Assembly (NCBI GenBank): GCA_900766135.1
Contig: CAAFUF010000032.1
Span: 124,001 to 188,000, forward strand
Direction of reading: 5' to 3'
DNA from: Paenibacillaceae bacterium
Lineage (GTDB): Bacteria; Bacillota; Bacilli; Paenibacillales; Paenibacillaceae
DNA: 64,000 nucleotides
The notes beneath the pieces were generated by a model. The model saw only the letters and a list, made by a program, of their open reading frames with translations, was not told the origin of the DNA and did no database searches. The first letter of the stretch is position 1. Each line of letters begins with the position of its first letter. Below are positions 44,522-53,619 of this stretch, piece after piece. The position numbers and the translations under genes were made by a program.

Positions 44522-44678
44522 CACACACCTTCCAGAAGACAATGAGGGACAAGACGCAGCAAATTACGACATCCCCTTCTCTTCCAGTTTATATGAAATC
44601 TGCCCAAAAAACCACTCGACCCAAGGCCTGGTGCCGATGTTTTTTTTCGGATTGCGTGGATGGAACTGCCGAAGCGGG

Positions 44679-45338
44679 TTAACCGCGCCCGGCGTTATAT
44701 TTTCGCAGCCAGCCGAACATAATAACGACCGCGGCGGTCACCGCAGGCACGGCATGTGCCAAAGCGGGGGCGGCCGCCACCAGTGCCGGTCCAAGCTGAG
44801 GGTCCTGCAGCAGCATTTCCCCTGCGGTGTATCCGAGGATGCCTGCGCCGGCATATATGAGGACCGGGAAGCGGTGCAGCCAATCGGCGATGAGGTTGCT
44901 GCCCCATACGACGATCGGAATGCTGATGGCGATTCCGATCACAAGGATAGACACATCGCCCTCCGCAAGCGCAGCAATGGCCAGCACGTTATCCAGGCTC
45001 ATGATGAAATCGGCGGCGAGAATCGTCTGTACCGCTTTCCACATTGAGCCTGCGCCGGCCACGCGGGAATGCTCCTCCTGCGGCAGCAGCAGCTTAAAGG
45101 CAATGGCGGCCAGCAGCACGCCTCCTGCCGCATGGATAAACGGGATTTTCAACAGGATTACGGCCACCCAGGTCAAAATGCAACGCAGCACTACCGCCCC
45201 CAGCGCCCCCCACCATACGGCCCGCTTGCGTTGCTTTAGCGGCAGGTTCTTGCTGGCCATAGCTATAACAACGGCGTTATCGCCGCTGAGCACCAAATTG
45301 ATGATCAATATTTCCGACAGCAGCAGCAATTGTTCCAA
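44679..45338 (-). CDS. TerC-family membrane protein (YjbE-like), copy 1
   Basis: A 219-residue protein with seven predicted membrane segments. It has the TerC motifs IINLVLSGDNAVVIAMASKNLP and LAADFIMSLDNVLAIAALAEGD, whose acidic residues lie in the membrane (GDNA, SLDN). Bacillus TerC proteins such as YjbE export manganese and help metallate secreted proteins. Divergent from a second TerC copy at 45470. No yybP-ykoY manganese riboswitch was recognised between them. Confidence 0.88.
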   Translation of the reverse strand: MEQLLLLSEILIINLVLSGDNAVVIAMASKNLPLKQRKRAVWWGALGAVVLRCILTWVAVILLKIPFIHAAGGVLLAAIAFKLLLPQEEHSRVAGAGSMWKAVQTILAADFIMSLDNVLAIAALAEGDVSILVIGIAISIPIVVWGSNLIADWLHRFPVLIYAGAGILGYTAGEMLLQDPQLGPALVAAAPALAHAVPAVTAAVVIMFGWLRKYNAGRG

Positions 45339-45436
45339 GGCTTATCCCTCCCCTACAACTTGTATGAGGAAGGGAGCCAAGCTATGCCACTTTACAAAAA
45401 CAACTCTGGACAAATGAATCCTTTTAGCGATTTAAT

Positions 45437-45448
45437 ACGTATATACGT
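45437..45448. other. 12-bp palindrome between the two terC genes
   Basis: ACGTATATACGT is a perfect palindrome in the 131-base divergent spacer, 22 bases before the second terC start. It overlaps the expected -10 region of that gene and could be an operator. No factor can be named. Confidence 0.4.
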
Positions 45449-45469
45449 CTATAGAGGAAGTGACATAAC

Positions 45470-46180
45470 GTGGACTTATTTAGTGCTGCTTTTTTTCTCG
45501 CCCTGATCAACATCATTTTTATCGATCTGATTCTGGCGGGCGACAATGCCATCGTTATCGGGATGGCGGCAAGAAAACTGCCCCACTCGGTTCAAAAGAA
45601 AGCGATCCTATACGGGACGGCCGGCGCCGTGCTGCTGCGAATCGCCGCGACCCTCATCGTCGTTTGGCTCCTGCAAATCCCTTGGCTGCTGGCCATCGGC
45701 GGTTTGATGCTGGTCTTTATCGCTTACAAGGTGCTCGCGGATGAAGGCGGACATGACAACATCGAAGCCAAGGATAAGCTTTGGCCGGCCATCCGTACCA
45801 TTATCATTGCCGACGCGGCGATGGGACTCGACAATGTCATCGCGGTCGCAGGCGCGTCCAAACAGCATATGGTCCTGGTCGTGATCGGCCTGCTGATCAG
45901 CGTTCCCATCGTCGTATGGGGAAGCACCCTGTTTATTAAACTGCTGGACAAGTTCCCTTGGATTGCCTACCTTGGCGCTGCGGTATTAGCTTATACCGCC
46001 GCCAATATGATTACCGAGGAACGCCATTTCCTGCATTTCTTCGAGGAAAACCCGGTTCTCCGTTATCTGCTGATCGCCATGGTCGTCGCCGGCGTGCTGT
46101 TGGCCGGTTACATGAAGAAGCGTCAGCACCGCAAAGAAACGGAAACGGACAGTCACCAGACCCACCCGGCAACCCGTTAG
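45470..46180 (+). CDS. TerC-family membrane protein (YjbE-like), copy 2
   Basis: A 236-residue TerC protein: IFIDLILAGDNAIVIGMAARKLP and IIIADAAMGLDNVIAVAGASK hold the two acidic motifs, with about seven membrane segments and a polar Lys/Thr/His tail. It starts at GTG with GAGGAAGTG upstream. It is clearly paralogous to its divergent neighbour but not close enough for a recent duplication. The HHPATR-like tail is a minor oddity. The metal substrate is inferred from the family. Confidence 0.88.
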   Translation: MDLFSAAFFLALINIIFIDLILAGDNAIVIGMAARKLPHSVQKKAILYGTAGAVLLRIAATLIVVWLLQIPWLLAIGGLMLVFIAYKVLADEGGHDNIEAKDKLWPAIRTIIIADAAMGLDNVIAVAGASKQHMVLVVIGLLISVPIVVWGSTLFIKLLDKFPWIAYLGAAVLAYTAANMITEERHFLHFFEENPVLRYLLIAMVVAGVLLAGYMKKRQHRKETETDSHQTHPATR

Positions 46181-46186
46181 GAGGTC

Positions 46187-46230
46187 AAAAACCCGCCTCG
46201 AGCCATCAAAAATGGCCTTGGCGGGTTTTG
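46187..46230. terminator. Bidirectional terminator between terC copy 2 and thiI
   Basis: AAAACCCGCC and GGCGGGTTTT form the outer stem and GCCAT/ATGGC an inner stem around CAAAA. T-runs occur on both strands, serving convergent genes. Confidence 0.9.
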
Positions 46231-46235
46231 CATGT

Positions 46236-47474
46236 TTAAAACCAATTTTCTTGCACGACTTGCTCTTCTGCCGACTCCCGCCGCACGATGCGGCGGCCCG
46301 GCCGAATGACGATCGTTTCCGTATCCTCTGCCGCTTTGGCAATCATTAAGTCCAACTCCTCCAGCGAGCGCTCAACATTCTCCAGAACATGCAGGTTAGG
46401 GTTGGTTGCCGGCGACTTCGGAACGAACAACGTGCAGCAATCCTCATAAGGCAAAATCGACAAGTCATACGTGCCGATCTGCTGCGCCATCGCGATAATA
46501 TCCACCTTGTCCGTCATCACCAATGGCCGCAGCAGCGGCAAATCCGTTGCCCGCCCGATCGCATTCATGCTGGATAAGGTTTGGCTGGCCACTTGTCCCA
46601 GACTATCACCCGTGACCAAAGCCAAAGCCCCGTTCCGTTCGGCCAGCTTGGTCGCGATGCGCAGCATCGATCTTCGCATCAAGGTGATGATCAGGTTGTC
46701 CTGACCGGATTGCGCCAACTTGGTTTGAATCTCGGTAAACGGGACGAGATGCAGCTTGATTGAGCCTGCAAACTGTGCCAACACGGCAGCCAGGTCAATG
46801 ACCTTTTGTTCGGCTTTTTTGCTCGTAAACGGATAGCTGTGGAAGTGAACGCATTCGATTTCCAATCCGCGCCGCAGCGCCGACCAACCGGCGACGGGGC
46901 TGTCGATGCCGCCGGACAACAACAGCATGGCTTTGCCGTTTGTACCCAGCGGGAATCCCCCCGCACCGGGAATGACCTCACAGAACAAATAAGTGCCCTG
47001 TTCGCGAATCTCCACGCGCAGTTCCAATTCGGGATCATGGACGTCCACCTTCAGTTCGGGGCAGGCGTTCAGGATCGGGGTGCTCACCAACTTGTTCATT
47101 TCCTGCGTCGAGTGGGGAAACGGCTTCCAGACCCGGCGGGCACTGACCTTAAATCTCATGCCTGGCGCGGGACCCAGTTCCTTGATGAAATCTACCGCGG
47201 TCCGGAGGATATCCTCCAACCGGGACGGCGTAACCTTGATCGGAGAGATCGAAGTAACGCCGAACACGTTCTTCATCGCCGCGACGATCGGTTCCAGCGG
47301 CTCCCCGTTTAACGCAATGTAGATCCGCCCGTATTCCTTGATGATCTCGGCGCGGGGGAATGGATGCAGCAACGCTTTGACGTGTTTATGCGCAACCTTC
47401 TCGAAACGTGACCGGTTCCGCCCTTTAAGGGTAATTTCTCCGAAACGGAGCAACAGCATATCATATTCCAGCAT
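46236..47474 (-). CDS. thiI: tRNA 4-thiouridine synthase / thiazole sulfurtransferase ThiI
   Basis: A 412-residue protein with an N-terminal ferredoxin-like/THUMP region (about 1-165) and a PP-loop adenylation domain with SGGIDS at 187-192. It lacks the rhodanese extension of E. coli ThiI, as in B. subtilis, where sulfur comes directly from NifZ. It makes s4U8 in tRNA. CTLFVPKSPATNP contains the conserved late cysteine pair region (DCCTLF). It follows nifZ by 14 bases, fitting that partnership. Confidence 0.95.
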   Translation of the reverse strand: MLEYDMLLLRFGEITLKGRNRSRFEKVAHKHVKALLHPFPRAEIIKEYGRIYIALNGEPLEPIVAAMKNVFGVTSISPIKVTPSRLEDILRTAVDFIKELGPAPGMRFKVSARRVWKPFPHSTQEMNKLVSTPILNACPELKVDVHDPELELRVEIREQGTYLFCEVIPGAGGFPLGTNGKAMLLLSGGIDSPVAGWSALRRGLEIECVHFHSYPFTSKKAEQKVIDLAAVLAQFAGSIKLHLVPFTEIQTKLAQSGQDNLIITLMRRSMLRIATKLAERNGALALVTGDSLGQVASQTLSSMNAIGRATDLPLLRPLVMTDKVDIIAMAQQIGTYDLSILPYEDCCTLFVPKSPATNPNLHVLENVERSLEELDLMIAKAAEDTETIVIRPGRRIVRRESAEEQVVQENWF

Positions 47475-47488
47475 CTAACGTTTCTCTC

Positions 47489-48628
47489 CTATCGTAAAGC
47501 CTGCAAACGCGTAACCGACTTCCTCAACGCGGCGAGCAGGGCGTCTATGTCTCGCTCTTCATGTTCATCGCCCAGGCTGATTCGAATGCCCGCCGAAGCG
47601 ACCTCCTTGGATTTGCCCATGGCCAGCAGCACGCGGCTCGGTTCGCTTCGCTTGGAGGAGCAAGCCGAGCGGGTGGATACGAAAAACCCTTCCTCCTCCA
47701 GCATGTGCAGCAACGCTTCGGCTTTCATGCCGGGATAAGAAAAATGCACGATGTGCGGAGCGCCCTGCGCAGGGGAATTCACCGTCAGTTCCGTCAACTC
47801 CGCAAGCCCTAGGGTCAGCCGCTCCCGTAAGCGATACAGCTTGGATGACCTTGCCTCCCGGCCTTCCGCCGCCAAACGCAAAGCTTTGGAGAAAGCGACG
47901 ATGTAAGGGATGTTCTCCGTTCCGGAACGGTAGCCCCCCTCCTGACCGCCGCCGGCCAGCAGCGGTGCAAGCTGCAGGCCTTCGCGGACGTACAGCAGCC
48001 CGACGCCTTTGGGCCCTCTTAGTTTATGCGCAGACAGGCTATATAAATCAATGCCGCTGTCGGCCAAGGATATCGGCAGTTTCCCAAAGCCCTGAACACC
48101 GTCCACATGAAACAGCACCCGGGGAGCAGCCGCTTTAAGCATCCGGCCGATTTCCCCCACCGGCTGCACGGTTCCGGTTTCGTTGTTGACATGCATGACC
48201 GACACGAGCACGGTGTCCGGACGCACCGCCGCCCGTACCTGTTCGGCGGTCACGCATCCGTTCCCGTCAACCGGAAGGAGGGTCGCCTCCCAGCCCCAGG
48301 AGGCCATTTGCTTCACGCTTTCGAGTACGGAGGGGTGCTCCGTCGCCGTCGTGATCAAATGTTTTCCTCGTCCGGCAAATTGAAGGGCAGCCCCTTTGAT
48401 CGCCATATTATTACTTTCGGTCGCCCCGCCGGTAAATACGATTTCCCGCGGCCGGACTCCTAATGTTGCAGCGCTGACTTCCCTGGCTTTATCCAGCAGC
48501 TTGGCGCTCTCCTCGCCGAGCCGATGCAGCGAGGAAGGGTTCCCATAGTGCCGCGCCATCACTTCCGCTACGGTCTTCGCGACGTCCTCGTAGGGCGGCG
48601 TTGTCGCTGCATGGTCGAAATAAATCAT
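47489..48628 (-). CDS. nifZ: Cysteine desulfurase NifZ (NifS/IscS family)
   Basis: A 379-residue PLP enzyme that takes sulfur from cysteine. It starts MIYFDHAATTPPYEDV; the PLP lysine is K202 in LSAHKLRGPKG, the substrate region is ATEHPSVLE, and the catalytic cysteine is C323 in STRSACSSKRSEPS. It probably delivers persulfide to ThiI encoded directly downstream. GGAGGTGA precedes the ATG. Not a selenocysteine lyase or SufS by sequence pattern. Confidence 0.93.
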   Translation of the reverse strand: MIYFDHAATTPPYEDVAKTVAEVMARHYGNPSSLHRLGEESAKLLDKAREVSAATLGVRPREIVFTGGATESNNMAIKGAALQFAGRGKHLITTATEHPSVLESVKQMASWGWEATLLPVDGNGCVTAEQVRAAVRPDTVLVSVMHVNNETGTVQPVGEIGRMLKAAAPRVLFHVDGVQGFGKLPISLADSGIDLYSLSAHKLRGPKGVGLLYVREGLQLAPLLAGGGQEGGYRSGTENIPYIVAFSKALRLAAEGREARSSKLYRLRERLTLGLAELTELTVNSPAQGAPHIVHFSYPGMKAEALLHMLEEEGFFVSTRSACSSKRSEPSRVLLAMGKSKEVASAGIRISLGDEHEERDIDALLAALRKSVTRLQALR

Positions 48629-48644
48629 CGCTTCACCTCCACCT

Positions 48645-48714
48645 CAAAAAAGACCAAATGAAAAACGCGTATACCCGAAACAACCGCGATCGGAGCGTTT
48701 TCCATTTGATCTTT
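48645..48714 (-). terminator. Long-stem terminator of the lytic transglycosylase gene
   Basis: Minus strand: a 20-bp stem with two wobble positions (AAAGATCAAATGG... against ...CATTTGGTCTTT) around about 30 bases, then TTTTTTGAGG. The loop contains secondary palindromic bits. Confidence 0.75.
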
Positions 48715-48747
48715 CAAATAATACCGCCTTTTTCGATATAGATCCGA

Positions 48748-49506
48748 TTACGCCTCGAATTTCGCCTGCGCTCTCATTATTTTGGCAATATAACCTTGCG
48801 TCTCCTGCGGCAGCAAATGGAACTTCTCCATCAGTTGCTCATCATTGCCGATTCCAAGCCGTTGCAGTCTTCCCGGACCGGCATTGTAAGCCGCAAGCGC
48901 CGTTTTGACGTCTCCGCCGTACCGGTTGATCTGATACGACAGATATTTGGTGCCTCCGTCTATGTTTTGCGCCGGGTCAAACGGATCGCTGACCCCTAGC
49001 CCTCTCGCCGTACCGTCCATCAGTTGCATCAACCCTTTGGCGCCAGCAGAGGATACCGCCTGCGGATTAAACGAAGACTCCGTCGCAATCACCGCTTGGA
49101 TCAGGCTTTCCGGCACCCCGTATCTCGCACTGGCCTGGGTTATCAACGATTGCAGATCCGACGCGCGTTCCGCAGCAAACTCCGTGGAGCTACCTACCAC
49201 GGTGTCCGCCGCCCCACCACCTGGAACCATCTCCGCAAATAACCCGCCCAATGGCTCCGTGTCATTCAAGCCGGCGGAAGATAGATATCCCTGAAGCGAT
49301 TCCAATACCGATCGAGCATCGGTTCCGGCAGATTCGGAAGAGGCGTACCCATCCTGTTCCGCCAGCATCATTTCCTGCAACAATATATCAAATAAAGAGC
49401 CATCCATATTCCCGGATGCCCGCTGTGACGACGTTCCTTGTAAGTCCAATTGGTTTAAAGACTGAAGTTGAATCAACTGTCCCATCGTTCTCGGATCGAT
49501 TTGCAT
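48748..49506 (-). CDS. cwlQ: Lytic transglycosylase, SLT domain (CwlQ/YjbJ-like)
   Basis: A 252-residue protein. The first 115 residues are polar and low in complexity with no evident signal peptide. The SLT domain (about 120-245) has the catalytic glutamate E143 in VIATESSFNPQAVS, GAKGLMQLMDGTARGLGV, and ALAAYNAGPGRL. It cleaves MurNAc-GlcNAc bonds, forming anhydro ends. B. subtilis CwlQ has both lytic and muramidase activity. The absence of a signal peptide is also seen in YjbJ. Confidence 0.85.
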   Translation of the reverse strand: MQIDPRTMGQLIQLQSLNQLDLQGTSSQRASGNMDGSLFDILLQEMMLAEQDGYASSESAGTDARSVLESLQGYLSSAGLNDTEPLGGLFAEMVPGGGAADTVVGSSTEFAAERASDLQSLITQASARYGVPESLIQAVIATESSFNPQAVSSAGAKGLMQLMDGTARGLGVSDPFDPAQNIDGGTKYLSYQINRYGGDVKTALAAYNAGPGRLQRLGIGNDEQLMEKFHLLPQETQGYIAKIMRAQAKFEA

Positions 49507-49603
49507 GCCAGGTAAGCTCCTCTTTGGGGAATAAGAAGTTCAATGCCTATATTTTACACGTATTCCGCGCCTCGTTCCACCTTTTTTCGATAAAAGCTGC
49601 AAA

Positions 49604-49640
49604 AAGGCAAAAAGGCCAACGTCCGAATAGCGACGTTAGC
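49604..49640 (-). terminator. Terminator downstream of the DUF4190-like gene
   Basis: Minus strand GGCTAACGTC pairs with GACGTTGGCC-type arm over about 8 bases, then TTTTTGCC. About 55 bases past the stop; a second small hairpin (ACCGCC/GGCGGT, 49676-49694) touches the stop codon. Confidence 0.65.
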
Positions 49641-49693
49641 CCCATGGTATAACGTTCATGATTTCGTCGCCTACCACCGCCAAAGGACGGCGG

Positions 49694-50110
49694 TTATCGG
49701 GTAAACGGCATAAGAACGAAGTAACTAAGCGTAGATACGATCCCCAGGCCGATGGCCCAAGCTCCGGATGTCTTGTTGCCTTGGCTGTAGGCGTAAAAGC
49801 CCATCACAGCCGCCAGCGGTCCCAGGATGATCGACCACATGAACAGCGAAGCGATCCCCAGACCGACGCCGACATAACCTACCGTGCGTCCGGCCGTATT
49901 TGCGCCTTCGGCACGTTCGGTCCGATTTACATCGCGATCGCGGGTTCCTTCAGATCTGTCGCCGCGGACTACGTTGCCGCTGAACGTCCCTGCCGGCGTA
50001 ACCTCGGCCGCATATTCCTCGCGGTGCTCGCGGTCAACTTTGCGCGGATAATCGGTGCGGCTTTTGTCGGATGTTGGCTGCTCCGGTTTGTCTCCTTTGA
50101 TATCCGTCAT
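49694..50110 (-). CDS. Small membrane protein, DUF4190-like C-terminus
   Basis: A 138-residue protein. The first 70 residues are highly charged and repetitive in Arg, Asp and Glu (RGDRSEGTRDRDVNRTERAE), then a pair of hydrophobic helices (about 78-100 and 115-135) with GIASLFMWSIILGPLAAVMGFYAYSQG, typical of DUF4190 membrane domains. Function unknown. The ATG at 50110 has GGAGGTG upstream; a TTG immediately before it shares the frame. Confidence 0.65.
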   Translation of the reverse strand: MTDIKGDKPEQPTSDKSRTDYPRKVDREHREEYAAEVTPAGTFSGNVVRGDRSEGTRDRDVNRTERAEGANTAGRTVGYVGVGLGIASLFMWSIILGPLAAVMGFYAYSQGNKTSGAWAIGLGIVSTLSYFVLMPFTR

Positions 50111-50141
50111 CAAAAAGCACCTCCGTTAAATGATGTTTTCC

Positions 50142-50375
50142 TTACGACGATTTCAATTTCGGCTTGAACGTATGACAGCAAGTAGCGGCGGACGACAGGG
50201 CGGAATCTTGGTGTTCCGTATCAAACGTTTCGCCGGCGAATTCCGCCGAATAACGGCTGTTCGCGTGCTTATCGACATCGATCATAATGACGTCAGCATT
50301 GCACACGTTTTTTTCTCCCCAATAGGTGCAGTTGGATACGCTACATTTGACCATGGGTTTTTCCCCATTTGGCAT
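50142..50375 (-). CDS. DUF1540 metal-binding-like small protein
   Basis: A 77-residue protein with VKCSVSNCTYWGEKNVCNADVIMI near the N-terminus: the spaced cysteines and the Tyr-Trp pair are the DUF1540 signature. Two adjacent cysteines near the C-terminus (ATCCHTF) may complete a metal site. Such proteins are common in spore-formers and of unknown role. ATG 50375 has GAGGTGAT upstream; the frame to 50396 has no site. Confidence 0.8.
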   Translation of the reverse strand: MPNGEKPMVKCSVSNCTYWGEKNVCNADVIMIDVDKHANSRYSAEFAGETFDTEHQDSALSSAATCCHTFKPKLKSS

Positions 50376-50449
50376 GTTGATCACCTCGCGTATCATTTTC
50401 TCCTCACCCCCATCCCCTTATGCGCCAGGAGATTAGCAAATCGTTCCCA

Positions 50450-50481
50450 AAAGAAAAAGATGCCGGCATCCCGGCATCTTG
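50450..50481 (-). terminator. Terminator of ypuI
   Basis: Minus strand AAGATGCCGG and CCGGCATCTT pair over a 4-base loop, followed by TTTCTTTTGG. Confidence 0.85.
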
Positions 50482-50501
50482 TCGTTTTTGCAAAATCACT
50501 T

Positions 50502-51005
50502 TTATTTGGCGGAACGGTTAAGTCGCAGTTGGGTCAAATAATCGCTTTCATAATAGGTCAGGTCATCGCGCAGTTCCTCAAAAATTCCCGTAATGTCCAG
50601 CACGATATCGCGCGCCGCGCGAATCGGCTTCTTGCGGAACCGGATGGCATCCTGCCCGGTATAAGCGTATCTTCCGTCTTCGGAATAGCTTTCATTTTTA
50701 GGATAGAAGAAGTTATTCACGCAGTCATGATACACATGGTACAGCACTTTCTCGGCAGCTTCCTCCTCAAAGGTCCCGCGACGAAGGGCGACGCCCAATT
50801 TCTCATAGCAAACCTCACTGAACACGAGCAAATGCCGCAGGTCCGACAAAAATCCTTGGTAAAACAATGTTCTGTCTTCATCTTGGCCTTCCATAAGCTG
50901 CGGCATTGAATGCTGGTTCAAGAACGTTTCAATCTTCTCGGCCGCACGTTTCAGTTTCTCTCGGGTGGCTTCACACAGCTGCCTGATGTTATTGGCTTGT
51001 GGCAT
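50502..51005 (-). CDS. ypuI: YpuI-family (DUF3907) protein
   Basis: A 167-residue soluble, mainly helical and charged protein with QGFLSDLRHLLVFSEVCYEKLGVALRR and FRKKPIRAARDIVLDITGIFEELRDDLTYYESDY. These fit the YpuI/DUF3907 family of Bacilli; no catalytic motif is evident. AAGGAGA precedes the ATG. Divergent from the S8 protease. The family call is from recall and is less firm than for the surrounding genes. Confidence 0.65.
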   Translation of the reverse strand: MPQANNIRQLCEATREKLKRAAEKIETFLNQHSMPQLMEGQDEDRTLFYQGFLSDLRHLLVFSEVCYEKLGVALRRGTFEEEAAEKVLYHVYHDCVNNFFYPKNESYSEDGRYAYTGQDAIRFRKKPIRAARDIVLDITGIFEELRDDLTYYESDYLTQLRLNRSAK

Positions 51006-51156
51006 GCGAACAATTCTCCTTCACCTGTAATGATCGGTATAGTCATTAACGAAATTATCGTAACACAATTTAACCGAATACGGTATCCCTCAAGGAATAA
51101 AAACAGGGACATCACCTCACGCTATGGCTATCGACATATTTAAAGGAGGTTAACCG

Positions 51157-53094
51157 ATGAAATGGCGCAGATGGGCCGCTCTGGGGTTGACGGGAGCCGC
51201 CGCGGTAGCTGCGGTTTCGCTTCTTCTCCCCTCCGCGGATAATGACAAGGCCGCTCCGCGGAATACCGTAAACCGGCTTTCCGTACCGCAGCCGGCGGAG
51301 GAGCAGAAATTGAAGCAAAGCATGTTGAAGCGCGATATGACCGCAACCGAACGGTTATCCCGATTGGACGCCCGGGGGCACCTTCGTTCCCTGGCAGCCG
51401 ACTTTTCCCGAAGCGTGGGCGGCAAGTTGCCCGGGTCTGCACAGGAATTGCAAAAGGACCACAAGCAGTTTCAAGCCATCCTGTGGTATGATGCCGCAAC
51501 GGGGCAAACCAAGCAATTTCGGCGAGAAGATTTCAAACCGGATCCGGCAGAGAAGAAGCAGCTAAACACGTATTTAAGCTACGCTAAAAAAGCGCTGAAC
51601 AAATCCACGGCCTACGAATCCCCTTCCTTCCCGGAGAAACAGCCGAAATACTTCGTTGCTGCTGAACCGGCCAAGGGTAAAAAGCAAGGGGTCATCGCGG
51701 TAATGGATGTCGGAATATTGGGACGGGTTCAAGATCACCAGCATAAAAACCTGCGTTTGATTCCTTACCCGAAGGAAGGCAAATTCAAGGTTGAATCGGT
51801 CCATGCGGATACGCTGAAGGACATTACGGTAAAAACGGGGCATGACAACGAGAAAGCGAGCCATTATTACGAAAACGAAATCGTCGTCACATTCCAAAAC
51901 AAGCCGAGCCCCGAGCAAATGAAGCAAATCATGTCGGATATATCCGGTACACTGCCGCGCAAGCTGAACAGCACCTACATTTTCCGTTCGGATACGATGG
52001 ACATGAAACAGCTTCGGCAGTATTTCCTGAACAAGTGGCAGCCGAAGTACATCGAGCCGCATTATTTGTATTTAACCAACGAAAGCGGAGGAAGCTATTG
52101 GGACGATCCGGGGAGCTTTTTTAACGAAGACGATACAAGTTATACCGAAGAAACGCCGGAAATTCCCAACGATATGCTGTTCTCCGAGTACCAATGGAAT
52201 CTGCCGATTATTGAAACGAATCGCGGCTGGCAATTGTCCAAAGGCAGCAACGACGTGATCGTGGGGGTCGTCGATACCGGCGTGGATCTGAAACACCCCG
52301 ATCTGCAAGGGCGGTTGCTGAAGGGTTATAACGTCATCGAACCGGACAAGGCACCGGCCGACGACGTCGGGCACGGCACCCATGTGGCCGGCATCATTTC
52401 CGCCAACGTCAACAACAGCGAAGGCATCGCCGGGATGATGTGGGGCGGCAAAATTTTGCCGGTGAAGGCACTGGACAAGTCCGGTTCCGGCACGACGTAT
52501 TCCGTCGCTCAAGGAATCATTTGGGCCACGGACCACGGCGCCAAAGTCATCAATATGAGCCTCGGTAATTACGCCGACGCCCAGTTCCTTCACGAAGCGA
52601 TCAAGTACGCCTTTGAGCGGGACGTGGTGCTGATTGCCGCAACGGGCAACGACAATACCGAACGGCCTGGATTCCCGGCAGCCTATCCGGAAGTATTGTC
52701 GGTATCGGCGACGGACTACAACCTGCAGAAAGCCTCCTTCTCCAATTACGGCGATTACATCGACGTCATGGCGCCGGGCGAAAGCATCGCCAGCACCTAT
52801 CCCGATAATCAATATGCGGCGTTGTCCGGCACGTCGATGGCCAGCCCGCACGTTGCAGCCCTTGCCGCCCTGATCCGATCGGTGAATCCGGAGCTGAAAA
52901 ACACCGAGGTCATGGACATCATCCGGAAAAACGTGATCGATCTCGGAGATTCCGGGCGCGACAAATATTACGGGTATGGGCAAATCGACGTGTATGCCGC
53001 GCTTCAGGCGGCAGGGGGCGGCGAAGCGCCGCTGCAGTTCTGGCCGCAATCGATCCAGCGCAAAATGGATCGCGCCGTGGATCGCGCCAAATAG
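51157..53094 (+). CDS. Subtilisin-like serine protease (S8) with long N-terminal pro-region
   Basis: A 645-residue exported protease. The N-terminal signal or anchor is residues 4-24. A pro-region of about 340 residues follows; YYENEIVVTFQNKPSPEQMKQI through YIEPHYLYL (about 237-306) resembles the fervidolysin-type inhibitor propeptide. The S8 domain has Asp373 (VVDTGVDLKHPD), His406 (DDVGHGTHVAG), oxyanion Asn498 (AATGND) and Ser560 (SGTSMASPHVAA), a complete triad. The AAAGGAGG site is excellent. The pro-region before the propeptide (residues 50-235) is unrecognised. Role (nutrition, germination or processing) is not shown. Confidence 0.93.
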   Translation: MKWRRWAALGLTGAAAVAAVSLLLPSADNDKAAPRNTVNRLSVPQPAEEQKLKQSMLKRDMTATERLSRLDARGHLRSLAADFSRSVGGKLPGSAQELQKDHKQFQAILWYDAATGQTKQFRREDFKPDPAEKKQLNTYLSYAKKALNKSTAYESPSFPEKQPKYFVAAEPAKGKKQGVIAVMDVGILGRVQDHQHKNLRLIPYPKEGKFKVESVHADTLKDITVKTGHDNEKASHYYENEIVVTFQNKPSPEQMKQIMSDISGTLPRKLNSTYIFRSDTMDMKQLRQYFLNKWQPKYIEPHYLYLTNESGGSYWDDPGSFFNEDDTSYTEETPEIPNDMLFSEYQWNLPIIETNRGWQLSKGSNDVIVGVVDTGVDLKHPDLQGRLLKGYNVIEPDKAPADDVGHGTHVAGIISANVNNSEGIAGMMWGGKILPVKALDKSGSGTTYSVAQGIIWATDHGAKVINMSLGNYADAQFLHEAIKYAFERDVVLIAATGNDNTERPGFPAAYPEVLSVSATDYNLQKASFSNYGDYIDVMAPGESIASTYPDNQYAALSGTSMASPHVAALAALIRSVNPELKNTEVMDIIRKNVIDLGDSGRDKYYGYGQIDVYAALQAAGGGEAPLQFWPQSIQRKMDRAVDRAK

Positions 53095-53107
53095 CGCATT
53101 TAAACCA

Positions 53108-53154
53108 AAAGCCTCCGCATCGCCGGAACTCATTCCAAGCGATGCGGAGGCTTT
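53108..53154. terminator. Bidirectional terminator between the S8 protease gene and rnpB
   Basis: AAAGCCTCCGCATCGC pairs perfectly with GCGATGCGGAGGCTTT (16 bp) over a 15-base loop. T-rich tails lie on both sides, so it probably ends both convergent transcripts. Confidence 0.9.
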
Positions 53155-53187
53155 ATCCATTGATATAGATCATGTTCCCTTAGTGCT

Positions 53188-53602
53188 GAAAGTTTGCCGT
53201 AAGCCGGGTTCTGTACTCGTTGCGGTATAACGGGAACTACCCTCCCGCCTTGAGCGACAATCATCTATCTAGGCCGCACATTACTGGGCGGCTCCAGCAA
53301 CCAACCCGGACGCGCCTCGGGCAAAGGCCGCTTCGCGAAGAAGCTGCGTCCCATTAGGTCTTGCTCCAAGTGGGGTTTACCAGGAACGAAGTCACCAGCG
53401 TTCCTCGGGGTCTCTTACACCTCGGTTCCATCCTTGCCTGTGACCCCTCTCCACAAGTGGAGAAGTCGTCCATCGGCGGTCCATTTCTGTGGCACTATCC
53501 TTCAGCTCGCGCTGACTGGACGTTATCCAGCACCCTGCCCTGTGGAGCCCGGACTTTCCTCCCGCGGCTCTTCAGCCGCCGGCGATTGTCTGTCAAACTT
53601 TC
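53188..53602 (-). ncRNA. rnpB: RNase P RNA (type B)
   Basis: On the minus strand the 5' part contains GAGGAAAGTCCGGGCTCC and CAGGGCAGGGTGCTGGATAA; further on are GGTAAACCCCACTTGGAGCA, TAGATGATTGTCGCT, and the 3' part ACAGAACCCGGCTTACGGC. These are the universal RNase P core elements in order. CAAACTTTC at 53594-53602 pairs with GAAAGTTTG at 53188-53196 as helix P1. Length of about 415 fits the Bacillus type B form. It is the catalytic RNA that trims tRNA 5' ends. Ends are approximate. Confidence 0.96.
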
Positions 53603-53619
53603 GAAAGGCAACACTTGAT

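Noticed and set aside
45339..45469. yybP-ykoY manganese riboswitch between the terC genes
   Set aside because: Only 131 bases, shared divergently, and none of the conserved loop sequences were seen.
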